From Lineus longissimus (Eukaryota > Nemertea > Pilidiophora > Heteronemertea > Lineidae), in NCBI RefSeq assembly GCF_910592395.1, contig NC_088322.1, positions 556,001 through 620,000 of the forward strand: a stretch of DNA of 64,000 bases. Reading direction: 5' to 3'. This document shows, piece by piece, positions 54,209-64,000 of the stretch; position 1 is the stretch's first letter, and every line of letters begins with the position of its first letter. Position numbers and translations under genes: made by a program. Below the pieces are notes generated by a model, which ran no database searches, was not told the origin of the DNA, and saw only the letters and a list, made by a program, of their open reading frames with translations.

Positions 54209-55320
54209 TTAATTACAACCGTAACATGTGTAGCTTCACCTTACTTTACCGTGAACAAAGGTCAAGTTTTGTTTAGTAAATAGTCAACTAAACATATAAT
54301 TAAACATGACATGAACCATGATTATACACTTTATGATAATTTTGATGAGAACCTCTAATTTCGTTCAAAGGCTATCATTCCAGAGATTTTTCTGACGAAA
54401 AAATATATCGTAGTCAGTAATTGTACTATCTGTATCTATTAGAAAATACATAGTAAGTGATCTTAATGTTTTTATACTTGGTTTTCTTGCTTTTTAATGT
54501 ATTTGCACGGATTCATTTTACAGTTAATTTTACTCAGTCATAGCACCAAAAGAGGCGAATTTTGCATTTCTAGACACTTTAGGCCATAGCTTTGTTCGAA
54601 AAAGACTAATAAGGGTCTAATTTGTTAGCTCCTTGCTCCTTGCGACACAAAAGGATGGCGTGCCTTTTCCACAAGCTAGCTTGCCAAATTAAAGGGCAAT
54701 TAGACCCTAATTACTTATTTCTGTCCAAAGTTAGGGCTCTTTTTTGTCTAAAAGGTTTAGAAATGCAAAACCTGCCTCATTTGGTAATATTAGTGGTAAT
54801 GGGTGTCCCCACGACTCTATCATCTGACTAGCCACGGGTAGTTGGACCTAAGATCTTTGGATCTCAATGCCAATTGTCAACTGAGATATCCTTCATCTAC
54901 GATTGTTTTATCCTTACTAATATCTGTCACAATAACCTATATCTAAAGATGATGAGCAAATGTTAATAAACATGAATAAGCAGGGACAAGTCCTGATGCA
55001 GGGCGGTCAAACAATCTTTGGAGGACACCATGTACTTTTTCTACACTGAAAAAATCAACACGAAAATCATACAGCCGGCGCACAGGCATGTCAAATGCCT
55101 TTGCCGTCATTTTACAACCCGCATTCATTAAACACCAAAATACCAATGGCTACAATCAAATTGTTGCTCTTTTTGTGCCCAATATCTTCAGGATGTTCAG
55201 GAAGTCAGCTGAATGGACCATGGGAGATCTTTGCGTCCTTGCGGATAAGAAGACGAACGATCATCCTGCCTTACTTAGGCGTTTTTAAATCATTCAGACT
55301 GATTACAAAACTCTCGTATA

Positions 55321-55465
55321 GTTGGCATATTAGAGTTGCAACAAACCGTTCACCGGGTAGAGACATCTTGCGGCTGAGTACTTATCTATCGCTATCAGAG
55401 TTGGCATATTAAAGTTGGAATCATGTCCATCAGAGTTGGCACTATTATAGAGTTGGAGCGTAACA
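55321..55465 (-). repeat. right terminal inverted repeat of Ginger
   Basis: Counterpart of 49103-49247, ending GGAGCGTAACA before GCCTG. Confidence 0.9.
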
Positions 55466-55650
55466 GCCTGCACCAAATAACCCTGGGCCTGAACTTAGAA
55501 GATCTACAAGGGACAGGAGACCAGTCCAGAAATTGAACCTGTAATGTTATGTCCTGTCATATAGCAATGATAACTAGGATAGGTTAGTTAGAATTTATTC
55601 TGTAGTTTATGAAATGCTCAGAGCATCCTTTTTCATCAGGGGGAAAGCAG

Positions 55651-55813
55651 TGTAATATATTTGATATGAAAGGTTTAAATGTCGCGCCCTTCTTACTAGT
55701 GTAGCGCGCATGCGTATTGATGTTTTATGTAAATAAACCACGCTGTCGTATCTTATGAGCTAAACGATATCTTCACGTTCTTTCTTATCCGTAATACACT
55801 TCGAGATTTAACA
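55651..55813 (+). repeat. 3' LTR of Gypsy B
   Basis: 163 bp, preceded by a purine tract (AGGGGGAAAG, about 55638-55647). Confidence 0.95.
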
Positions 55814-57762
55814 CTGTGTAAATTTCTTGATGTTTTAAAAGTTGAATGGGTGGCATTTTTTGTGTTCATCCTGAATATGTTCTTTTATTATGTCCAATCA
55901 TTAAAGATCTGAAGTGTAATTTTTTAAGTTTTGAATAAAAATCATTGATTTGTATTGTTTCTAAATGGTTGCTCATGTTGGCCTTTCTCAGGTTGACTCA
56001 TCTGCAGAATAATGATGTCACATTGTCATCTCCAAGTGCCTTGACCCAAGTCATGGAATGAGGGACATTCCTTCGCCTGGTTGTTCAAAACAAGTTTGAC
56101 AACAATGCCACTTTTTCTGAAAAAAACCCAACCCTGCCTCTGCCCCTGCTCCTGCAACCCCCCCTCCCTCCAGGACAACCATCCAACCCCTTGGAGATGT
56201 TCTTCTAGTGTCCACAGTAAGACCTTTTGGAGGGCAGATGCCCATAAGGAAGAATTTTAGGTGCAATTGGAAAATTTCTCCCTCACCCTTCAGGCACAGC
56301 ATATAGGACAATCCGAGTCACTTGGACTATAGATTAGGAAGCTCAGACATTGATCAATGAGAGTAAAATCCCATGTAAAATAGGTAACGTCTGCTGTTAC
56401 AAGCACAAAAGGGCCTGTGTTAATTGTAGTAGAAAATTAGACAAAATGCAGTGACTTTTCTGAAGAAAAACATCAAAAGATCCGGTTCTAAATCTCCATA
56501 GAATGCCATGAATTGTTTACTGGACGTCCCCAAGATACAAAAGAAATTCAGTTCCACTGCTACTCGTGAGATGGCGTGGGTGAGGCATTTTCTGAAAATC
56601 AACTTCACATTCGACTTCGCTATTTCAAGCCGCTTTTCCATTAAAAATATGACGATCTCGTAAATATCTGAATACAGGTCCGGTAGGGATAGGCCATAAC
56701 AATTAAAGCTATTGCTTTTCTGACATGTAAAAGATGTTGAAATTTCATTTGGGACTGCTACACCTGTGAATTTATTGGCCCCATCGTGGCGACGAGACGA
56801 AATCTTCATTTTCCACTGTTTCCCAACGTCGGTCGGAACTAAAATTGTAGATGGCACTCGCAACAACTGCAACACGGTGTCACGATATGGCCTCACTCCT
56901 CTTGTAAGTATAAAGGCCTCTGATAAGAAGCCGTTTGTACAAGTTCTGCTTATGCATTATATGCTGTATCCGCAACGACGAGTAATAAAATATCCAATGT
57001 TAGTAATGTTAATGTAAGAGGCAACTCTACAAACCCTTTAAAGGGAATGCTGAAATTAAGGCTTGGTCATCTAAAGGCATTCTGCTATTGAAAATACTCA
57101 CTTATCTTTCATCTAAACTGTGGATTATTATTATAGCTTATGAATGAGAGCTAATAATATCAACGCTGCACCCAAAATTTCCATACAAGTCTTCAATAAT
57201 TTCACCAAGTCCAAATCAACCTAAGATTATTCCCTTTAACAATGAACAACATGCCATATCAACGATTTAGACCTTGACCCGAACTTCATGCATCCATACA
57301 ACACTTCGTCACTCACCACAAGCACATTATTCACATTCATCATACAGTAGTACATGCATGCCACGCAAAATGACCGAAATTGTGAAAATAATACCACTGC
57401 AAATATAATCAACCTGCTATTATATACGGGCTGGATGACAAACTAATTAGCTAAACATGCATTGGCAAACACATATATAAGCAATTAGGCAATTAGTTCA
57501 CTACAACACGTTATCTGCAAACAAGTCAAAATGATATGAAATGAAATGACGGTCCCTCAATATCATGTCAAATCATATCATAAAACGATTGAAAACAATA
57601 AATATACGGTCACAAAAGTTTATGATAACTGAGGGTACGAAGGTGTTGTTATTCCTTGACCGGTGTCTATATGGCACTGCCGAACACTGGGCATCAGCCT
57701 CATTTGTATATACAAAGAGATACAACGAGTTACATATCACCAGGTCGTAACATTCAGACTAA
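55814..57762. other. no gene seen
   Basis: AT-rich intergenic DNA. The longest frame (56420-56896 minus, 158 codons) shows no recognisable motif or splice context, and I do not call it. Confidence 0.5.
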
Positions 57763-57813
57763 ACATATTATATAAATACTAGCATTGTACCCGTGGCGCA
57801 GGCAGGTTCAAAT
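57763..57813 (+). repeat. 51-bp direct repeat, copy at gene 3' side
   Basis: ACATATTATATAAATACTAGC ... GCAGGCAGGTTCAAAT. It lies 24 bases beyond the stop of the Ulp1 gene. The same sequence with one mismatch is at 60837-60887 on the other side of the gene. Confidence 0.9.
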
Positions 57814-57837
57814 CACATCACTAGAGTCCGATTTTGG

Positions 57838-60574
57838 TTAGTCAACAATGAAACAGTCGTTATCGCTAGTGTGATCGCTTTCGTCGTCAGTTTGGTTATG
57901 TATTTTCGATGAATCGTATAAACAGTGTTTTCTGTGCAGCCAATAGTTGTTCAAGTGCGTCGGATTATCATGTTGTGCCATGACGTCAATAATCCATGGA
58001 CAGACTCTTGACACATAGCTCATAATGAAATACTCCGCATGTCGGACGCACATAAGTCCACAGGAATAAGTGTCCTTCTGATGACAGGTTTTTTTCGTGC
58101 ACTTGGAAAACGTGAACTCGTTGCCGTGAATTGAATGGAATATATACATAATGTCATCCCGGCGTTCATCACGGCGTTCATATAAGCTGTCGAAGACGAA
58201 ACACTTTTTACAATGGGTATCAAGGACTAGCAACACCCAGTGATTACCAGTGTTATAAGGTACAAAAGAAAGCGCCACTAGCGCTTTCTTCGACTCGTTT
58301 TGGGAAATAGGAGTTTTACATTTTTCTTTTTGATCTTTTTCCACCTTACCCTGAAATATATAATGCGAAGAGCACAATGAACTGATTTATCAGTATACCG
58401 AAGTGAGATGATCCAGGGAATCATCGTCAGAAAAGTACAAATTTTGCCAAGAAGATCAGTAATAAATCCACCCAAAACTTCGCAATGTATGCTGAAGAAG
58501 CAAACTTGGCAAAACACAGCACCTCCAATGCTTTTCATTCCCGACAAACGAAGATTTTGTCCAAAAATTTGCAAATATCGGGACCGGCCCCCCCCCCCCC
58601 CCCCAGCAATTTGTGATGACGTTGGCCGCGACGTCAGTCATGAAGTCGTTCTGAACTATCCAAAATGACTTGTTTTTTACCATTTTTTTACCACGGCATA
58701 TCTTTTGCACAAATGTGGGTTTTCTTTCAGTTGCTGTGGTATATGACAAATAGAAAACTGCCCTCGTGTCTGATTCGAGTCACCGGATCACACGAGTTGA
58801 TTTTATCCGGCCGCTTGAAAGCCCGAGATCCCAGAACTGCTGAAACTGCAGTCCTCTGTGTCTAGAAATTAGACAAAAAGAATAGCTGCATTCAATGATC
58901 TGAAAGCCACATACCTTCCAATATCTGAACAATGTCGTGTCTAGCACTTCCACCAAGTGATCCACTTCGTGCTTTTTTACCACGTTCATGAGTTGTACCT
59001 CTAGGGTCTTAGTGGTATACCAATGACCACGCTCGACAATAGGACGTAGGTCGTCCCAAAACAGCTTTTCGTCGTGCATTTTCACGCACGTCGAATCGTC
59101 GGTCCTCATCTTGTCGGTCATGTCATCAGTATATTTATCATAAGGATGCGCTGAAAGTACACAGACGAGTATATACAAAAACGTGTAGTCAAATGTTTAC
59201 TTGCGCGACACCATATACCGCCCTGTATAAAGTATAAAAGGCCGCGCATCCGCGTACAACGTGGACAGTACTTGCATACGGTATGATAATTGCACTTTTA
59301 TGCCAGTCATTCTGTTAAATATTCCACTAAACACTGAACCAAAGAGCGTTTAGCAATCTCAAATCATCATTTAGCTAAAACTAGAAAATTTCATGTAACA
59401 TTTGTTTCATGTGTCGCCTTCATGTCCAAACTTCAACTGCATGCATAGCTTCCAATCAGTACTCAGACTAAATGCTAAACCAATAGAGTACAACTATTCA
59501 AGCAAGAAGCGCACCTACCTTCAAAATGTTGAATACTCTCCTCTGTCAACTTGTCCAGGGTTATCAAATCCTCTGGATTGCTGCTATCGGCGACTCGGTT
59601 GTATGCGTTTAACAGGAGAACAGAAAAACCATATCTGGCAACCGCTGTGGTGATCCCGCGACTCTCCAGGTTCGTCCGAATAAATTCCAACATACATTTA
59701 TCGTAACACCCGTCTTTTACATGGTATTGCTTTGCAATGCACATGTTATATTGTTCGATTTGATCACACAGATGTTTCAATTTGCCAGTATCAAAGCCAG
59801 CCAAAAGTGTGGTCAAAAAGTGTTTGGTGTGCATATCGGCCACTGAAGTTTCCATGCTGTCAAGGAAATCAAAACATTCTGTATACATTTTTTGTTGTTG
59901 GACGGTATCAGCTTTTGGTGATGTGACAAGCTGATCGTCCGACACAGCGACAACATTTGGTGGTTCGATTGCAAAATTCGCAACATCGCCAGTAAATAAT
60001 TGTTCAACAGGCTGCACATCGAGTAATTGACAGATTTCTGACACGTGGAGAGGTAGGTCGTCATGCACCGGGTAACTGGTTAGTGATGATTGAACTTCGA
60101 CAACTGGCTGTTGCATGTCGACCTGCAATTCTGCAGAATTCGCAACATCGCCAGCTGTAAATGATTGTTCAACAGGCTGCATCAATAAATCGAAATTATC
60201 ATCGAATAGTTGACAGAATTCGGACTCGTCGAGCTTGGACACGTCGAGAGTTAGGCCATCATGCACCGGCGGGCCAGTGGTTGACAAGTGAACATCAAAA
60301 AGTGGCTGCTGCAGGTCGTGTCCGTACACGTCGAGAGTGGCGTAATCATGCACCGGATAAGTGGTCGTTGACCTTTCGACGTCGGCTTCATGACTGTCTA
60401 CGTTTTGAAGAGATTTGACAATTTTTTTAAGTTTAACAATGTCTTCTTCCACTACTTCCAATCGTTGGTCATAAATGTCCACACAATCTTTCACGACATG
60501 TGCATTGCAGCCAGCATCAACAACAGGTTGCTTCCTTTTCCTTTTTCTATTGCCGTGTAGGCCTATGTTTTTAC
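57838..60574 (-). CDS. three-exon gene with C-terminal Ulp1/SENP-type (C48) protease domain
   Basis: Minus-strand exons 60574-59519, 59150-58915 and 58350-57838, each bounded by AG and GT and joining in phase, give about 600 codons without a stop; one earlier exon with the start is not located. The N-terminal part has a basic nuclear-import-like stretch (NRKRKRKQP), a short coiled segment, and repeated modules PVHD-LDV ... CQL ... QPVEQ-FT-GDVAN. The middle exon (FWDDLRPIVERGHWY) I do not recognise. The C-terminal exon has NHWVLLVLD (His), CFVFDSL (Asp) and HQKDTYSCGLMC (Gln, Cys), the full C48 set. Such proteases cut SUMO or similar tags and are common passengers of DNA transposons (Ginger1, Zisupton/KDZ, CACTA). 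The flanking 51-bp repeats suggest the gene belongs to a mobile element. Confidence 0.75.
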
Positions 60575-60629
60575 CTGCAATTGAAAATGATGGAAAATTA
60601 CGCTCACTTGGATAAAATACGCATATCAT

Positions 60630-60709
60630 TGATTTCGTGCCTAAGGACTGGCTGTTGAGAATTGTTCCGTGGTTAACTATCATTTTAATGGGGTTAGGGA
60701 TGATATATA
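60630..60709 (+). repeat. dispersed repeat, inverted match to 37878-37957
   Basis: 80 bases with a few mismatches. It lies in the presumed first intron or leader of the Ulp1 gene. Confidence 0.8.
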
Positions 60710-60836
60710 ATAACCTTATTCCCGCTATCATTGATGATTATGACATCATGATCACCCTTGAAAAGCGCCTCATTAACTTTATATCTAATTCTACTCAATC
60801 TTCAAATTCACTCCTCAACATGTGCACACAGATGGT

Positions 60837-60887
60837 ACATATTATATAAATACTAGCATTGTACCCGTAGCGCAGGCAGGTTCAAAT
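60837..60887 (+). repeat. 51-bp direct repeat, copy upstream of Ulp1 gene
   Basis: Same orientation as 57763-57813, with one mismatch (GTAGC for GTGGC). Confidence 0.9.
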
Positions 60888-61710
60888 GGGCTATACCTTG
60901 AATAGATTGAATTGCAATGAAAATCTAATGCAATATCAAAGGAGCAATATCGAAGAGACAAATTAAACCAACCATTTGTCCACAGACTCGGACCTAGCTG
61001 TGGCGTGCTGTTTGCGTGCATATAAAAGTATATCAGTTGGTCCGATAGAGATGATGAGGCAATGCCTCGTTCCTTAGTCAGCAATGCCCCTTTTTATACG
61101 GAGAAGAAGGAATACCCGGATAGGCCTTCACATGTTGGCCTCCAAATGGCTCGAACCAATTGCACTTTCACTACTATAACTTTAAAATGCGTGCTCCTCC
61201 TACATGTAGCCAGGTCTCGGGCAAGGCACTTACTCGACAGGCAAGCTAGAAGTTCAGCACCGTGAGCAGCTCCTTGATAAGGCCATTTCAGGTTCAGCGC
61301 GACTCTTCAGATCAAGTATTGAAAGCTGTGGTGAGCACATAAACAGACCATGGTAACCTTCATTATCAAGGGCTAGCTCTGGCTAACACAGCACCCATAA
61401 ACAATAGACCACCAATTTGACCCCAGCTCCTTACTGCGGGAAAACCCAAGTCCAGCAACCGAAAGTACCAAAAATACATTTTTTGTTTACATTTGAACTG
61501 CACACATACGTTTTGTAAACAAGGGACCCTAATTATAAACATGGGTCTATAGTGTCAATCAATTCCTATTATTCTTTTTTGCCTCCATTCTGCAGCTACC
61601 TTACGTTTACACGTCTTCATGCAGTCATAGAGTACAATTGAACAACCCTTCACTTGTGGCTGGTGAGAGTTAAATTCGGAACATTTGTCATCATCGTCAG
61701 CACGATGTGA
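60888..61710. other. no gene seen
   Basis: Intergenic sequence between the upstream 51-bp repeat and the second Ulp1 copy; no supported feature. Confidence 0.5.
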
Positions 61711-61734
61711 TGCGACATCACCAGAGTCCGATTT

Positions 61735-62275
61735 TGGTTAGTCAACAATGAAACAGTCGTTATCGGTGGTGTGATCGCTTTCGTCGTCAGTTTGGTTATG
61801 TATTTTCGATGAATCGTATAAACGGTGTTTTCTGTGCAGCCAATAGTTGTCCAAGTGCGTCGGATTATCATGTTGTGCCATGACATCAATAATCCATGGA
61901 CAGACTCTGGACACATAGCTCATTATGAAATACTCCGCATGTCGGACGCACATAAGTCCACAGGAAGAAGTGTCCTTCTGATAACATGTTTTTTCGTGCA
62001 CTTGGAAAACGTGAACTCGTTGCCGTGAATTGAATGGAATATATACATAATGTCATCCCGGCGTTCATCACGGCGTTCATATAAGCTGTCGAAGACAAAA
62101 CACTTTTTACAATGCGTATCAACGACTAGCAACACCCAGTGATGACCAGTGTTATAAGGTACAAAATAATGGCGCTTCCTTGACTCCTTTTAGATCGTTT
62201 CCCACCTTACCCTGAAATATAAAATGCGAAGAGCACAATGAACTGATTTATCAGTATACCGAAGTGAGATGAGTA
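61735..62275 (-). pseudogene. second, decayed copy of the Ulp1 C-terminal exon
   Basis: Homologous to 57832-58410 and including the intron border. The catalytic QKDTSSCG box and the C-terminus (NDCFIVD) are preserved, but one T is missing from the T-run near 61990, so the His/Asp part (VDTHCKKCFVFDSL) is in another frame, and the segment between the intron border and the His motif has lost about 30 bases. No upstream exons of the first gene are seen nearby, so this is a partial duplicate. Confidence 0.85.
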
Positions 62276-62352
62276 GTATGGTTCGTCAATAAGGACCAGC
62301 ATTGAGGCGGTTCTTCTGAGGCGGTTCCTGCCTCTTACATCACGCGTTCCTC

Positions 62353-62387
62353 TGACGTCACAAGCATCAGTGGCCAGCATGACGTCA
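62353..62387. promoter_or_regulatory. paired CRE sites upstream of the zinc-finger/PolB gene
   Basis: Two perfect TGACGTCA sites (62353-62360 and 62380-62387), each followed by CAAGC, within a short direct repeat containing CAGCAT. They lie 70-105 bases before the first ATG. A promoter role is inference. Confidence 0.4.
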
Positions 62388-62456
62388 CAAGCCAGCATTC
62401 TTGTTGGCCACTTAATAATTTGATAATTGACTTAGAATAAGTAATGCTGGTGCCCA

Positions 62457-64000
62457 ATGTGTCGAATCAATTCAGCCACAGCCATGGATGAAGAAAGACC
62501 CCCGTCAAAATTTGAATGTCCTGTGTGCCATAAAACATACAGTACTCAGAAAAGTCTTGATCGACATAAAAAAGGGCATGACGAGCGCCGCCATGTTTGT
62601 GATATGTGCAAGCGTACATTTGTCAGATTGGACATGCTTAAACGGCACCAGCGTAGCACTCACACGTTGGACCAACATAATTTTACATGTAGCATTTGTT
62701 CACAAGTATATGATCGTAAAGTTAAATTGGTACGACATATGAAGAGCCATGCACAGAAATCAGCAATTGCCACAGAGACGGCAACTACATCTGGGCAGAC
62801 AAGGGGAACAAGGAAACGTCACCAGAAACCTGAAGAAATAGCAGCTGAGGAACCATCTGACAAAATTCCGAGACGTGTCAATCCAGCGCAATCGCACCAG
62901 GTCCATGTTCCAACATTTGTGAGACCAGAACTACATCAGATCAACTTGGAAAATCTGAAGCACATCGAGTCAAAAAGCAAGGTGAATGGACGGCGCCAGA
63001 GACTTTATAATATCATGGTAGAGTCTGCATCGTTCCAGGAATTAGAGGTAACCTTTCGAACAATTCATCAACAGCAGAATAATCAATACAAGGTTAATTA
63101 TTCTTTTGGCTTTATCTTGTACAACAATGTCTCCGGTCAGCGCAGGTATTACCACGCTGAGTACTAGATCGACCCCTGTTGATACAAAACGAAAGTGGGT
63201 TGAATGGTCTCTTATCAATCCTAGGAGATGTTGATATACTAGCGTATGCTAAGGCGCAGAGACCAAATAGTCAGTGGGTCGTTGATATTGTGACAAATGT
63301 ACTGTTCATCAAGAACAACCGGTCAATTATCGCATTGGATCGCAAATATAAAGCTGGGGGTGTAATCACGGACAACCTCTGTTTTTTTCGCTGTCTGGCA
63401 CTACATAAAGGTCATTCAGTTCATGGTTTGGAGACACCCACAGTTGTATTATTCAATGCGTATTGTGCAATGGCAGAATTAGAAACCAGCATGGCAGAAT
63501 ATGGTGGTGTGATGTTACATCAACTGAGAGAAATGGAAGACATCTTTGAGATTAATATTCAAGTTTATTCCATCAACCAACAAGCCCAGGCTGAACTCGT
63601 ACGACGCAGTGTTAGTCACTATAAAACCACACTTTATCTTAACCTCTACGAGAAACATTTTAGTTATATAAAAGACTTCAAGTCCCATTCTAAAGCACAC
63701 AAGTGCAGAAGTTGTGACAGTGTCTTTGAGTACAGTTGCCATTGTATTCGTCATGAAAAAACATGTCAGGGAAAGACAAAGTTTATTTTTCCCGGTGGCG
63801 TATTCAGACCCCCAGCAAGCATATTCGCAAAGATGGAGAGACATGGGATTTAGGTCCCTGCACAGGAGGATCAATTCCACCCGTACAGAGCGTCATAGGG
63901 CCTATGACATTGAATGTTATATGGACAAAGTTAAAGACAAGACCAACACTGATAAATTGTCGTGGGTAGCCCTGCACCGCGTTGCCTCCATCAGCGTATG
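62457..64000 (+). pseudogene. C2H2 zinc-finger / DNA polymerase B (Polinton type), 5' part
   Basis: The first frame (62457-63167; MDEERPP at 62484 may be the true start) has three C2H2 fingers (CPVCHKTYS, CDMCKRTFV, CSICSQVYD) and ends VNYSFGFILYNNVSGQRRYYH, a segment found at the start of Polinton-type PolB proteins. A frameshift leads to 63179-63853 with KAQRPNSQWVVDIVTNVLF, DNLCFFRCLALHKGH, EKHFSYIKDF, a C-X2-C...H zinc motif, and FPGGVFRPPASIFAKMERHG. After a second shift, AYDIECYMD supplies the D-x-E of exonuclease motif I near the window end. Palm motifs would lie beyond 64000. Polintons are self-synthesising elements related to adintoviruses; two frameshifts mark this copy as dead. Confidence 0.8.

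Larger units (their letters stand above)
49103..55465 (+). mobile_element. Ginger-type DNA transposon with OTU protease
   Basis: 6363 bp with 145-bp terminal inverted repeats beginning TGTTACGCTCC and a 5-bp target duplication GCCTG (49098-49102, 55466-55470). The TG...CA ends resemble those of Gypsy LTRs, as noted for Ginger elements. It encodes a spliced integrase-like transposase fused to an OTU-fold cysteine protease. Published Ginger1 proteins carry OTU or Ulp1 domains at the C-terminus; the integrase here looks closer to the KRBA2-like (Ginger2) kind, so subgroup is open. A Helitron-like element (49946-50648) lies within its left part. Confidence 0.88.
48802..55544 (+). pseudogene. pol: integrase C-terminus of Gypsy B, split by Ginger insertion
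   Basis: The frame VVEVKGPRNYVV ... SAQSP is open to 49102, where the Ginger element begins. Skipping 49103-55465 and one copy of the GCCTG duplication, the same frame continues from 55471 as APNNPGPELRRSTRDRRPVQ and stops at TAA 55542-55544. LRRSTR-R-P is the typical end of Gypsy Pol. This gives independent proof of the insertion borders. Confidence 0.88.
44514..55813 (+). mobile_element. Gypsy-type LTR retrotransposon B, interrupted by a Ginger transposon
   Basis: Two 163-bp LTRs (two mismatches), a tRNA-Ser-type primer site, gag with two zinc knuckles, pol with protease, RT, RNase H and integrase, and a purine tract. Flanking bases CTATG (before) and CTGTG (after) are a probable 5-bp target duplication with one change. 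Pol is broken by several frameshifts and by a 6363-bp insertion (49103-55465). Without that insertion the element would be about 4.9 kb, a compact Gypsy. Confidence 0.93.

Noticed and set aside
49103-55465. Polinton identity for the long-TIR element
   Set aside because: No polymerase B, packaging ATPase or capsid genes, a 5-bp rather than 6-bp duplication, and an integrase fused to OTU, which fits Ginger.
56420-56896. 158-codon minus-strand frame as a gene
   Set aside because: No recognisable motif, no splice or poly(A) context, and composition like the surrounding AT-rich DNA.
57838-58350. Adenovirus-type (adenain) protease of a Polinton
   Set aside because: The NHWVLLVLD, FDSL and QKDTYSCG motifs and the long spliced N-terminus fit cellular Ulp1/C48 better than the short C5 protease.

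Overview
The window looks like repeat-rich nuclear DNA of a metazoan, probably a marine invertebrate. The evidence is spliceosomal introns, AATAAA signals, animal-type retroelements (Gypsy, Penelope-like with GIY-YIG, LINE), Ginger and Polinton-type genes, many TAGGCCTA words, and families known from echinoderms, hemichordates, amphioxus, cnidarians and molluscs. The species cannot be fixed from the sequence. Almost everything here is mobile, tandemly repeated, or a gene broken by mobile DNA; I see no ordinary housekeeping gene.

Layout. (1) 1-6202: Gypsy element A, with two almost identical LTRs, an intact pol and a shortened gag. It sits in a back-to-front Penelope-like (PLE) fragment. (2) 6324-10621: a PLE with an ORF1, an overlapping RT/GIY-YIG ORF, and a 3' region holding a hammerhead-ribozyme-like core. 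(3) 10622-26684: about seven head-to-tail copies of a ~2.16 kb unit carrying an unrecognised gene in three successive -1 frames, each with a poly(A) signal and a MITE. The first frame change sits on GGGGGGA followed, after 8 nt, by a 6-bp hairpin, in every copy. (4) 26723-33238, minus strand: a multi-exon transposase-derived gene (Kolobok-like family, tentative) broken by two frameshifts and two Mutator-like insertions at one exon site. (5) 33861-36099: a 66-bp minisatellite, each unit carrying a pol III B-box-like motif. (6) 37239-43862: remnants: a PIWI PAZ domain, a LINE RT, a chromo/Tudor-knot-like exon, and a degraded transposase. (7) 44514-55813: Gypsy element B, whose pol C-terminus is split by a 6.36 kb Ginger-type DNA transposon (integrase-like transposase plus OTU protease), which itself contains a smaller non-autonomous element. 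(8) 57838-60574, minus: an apparently intact three-exon gene ending in a Ulp1/C48 protease, and a decayed second copy at 61735-62275. (9) 62457 to the end: a C2H2 zinc-finger/DNA polymerase B gene of Polinton type, frameshifted and running out of the window.

How it fits together. The genes do not form a pathway; they are layers of insertion. Order of events can be read from the nesting: the MITE entered the array unit before amplification; a Helitron-like element hit unit 7 after amplification; the PLE truncated unit 1; Gypsy A is the youngest (one mismatch between LTRs). The best candidate for an undescribed system is the 2.16 kb tandem gene array with its shared frameshift signal.
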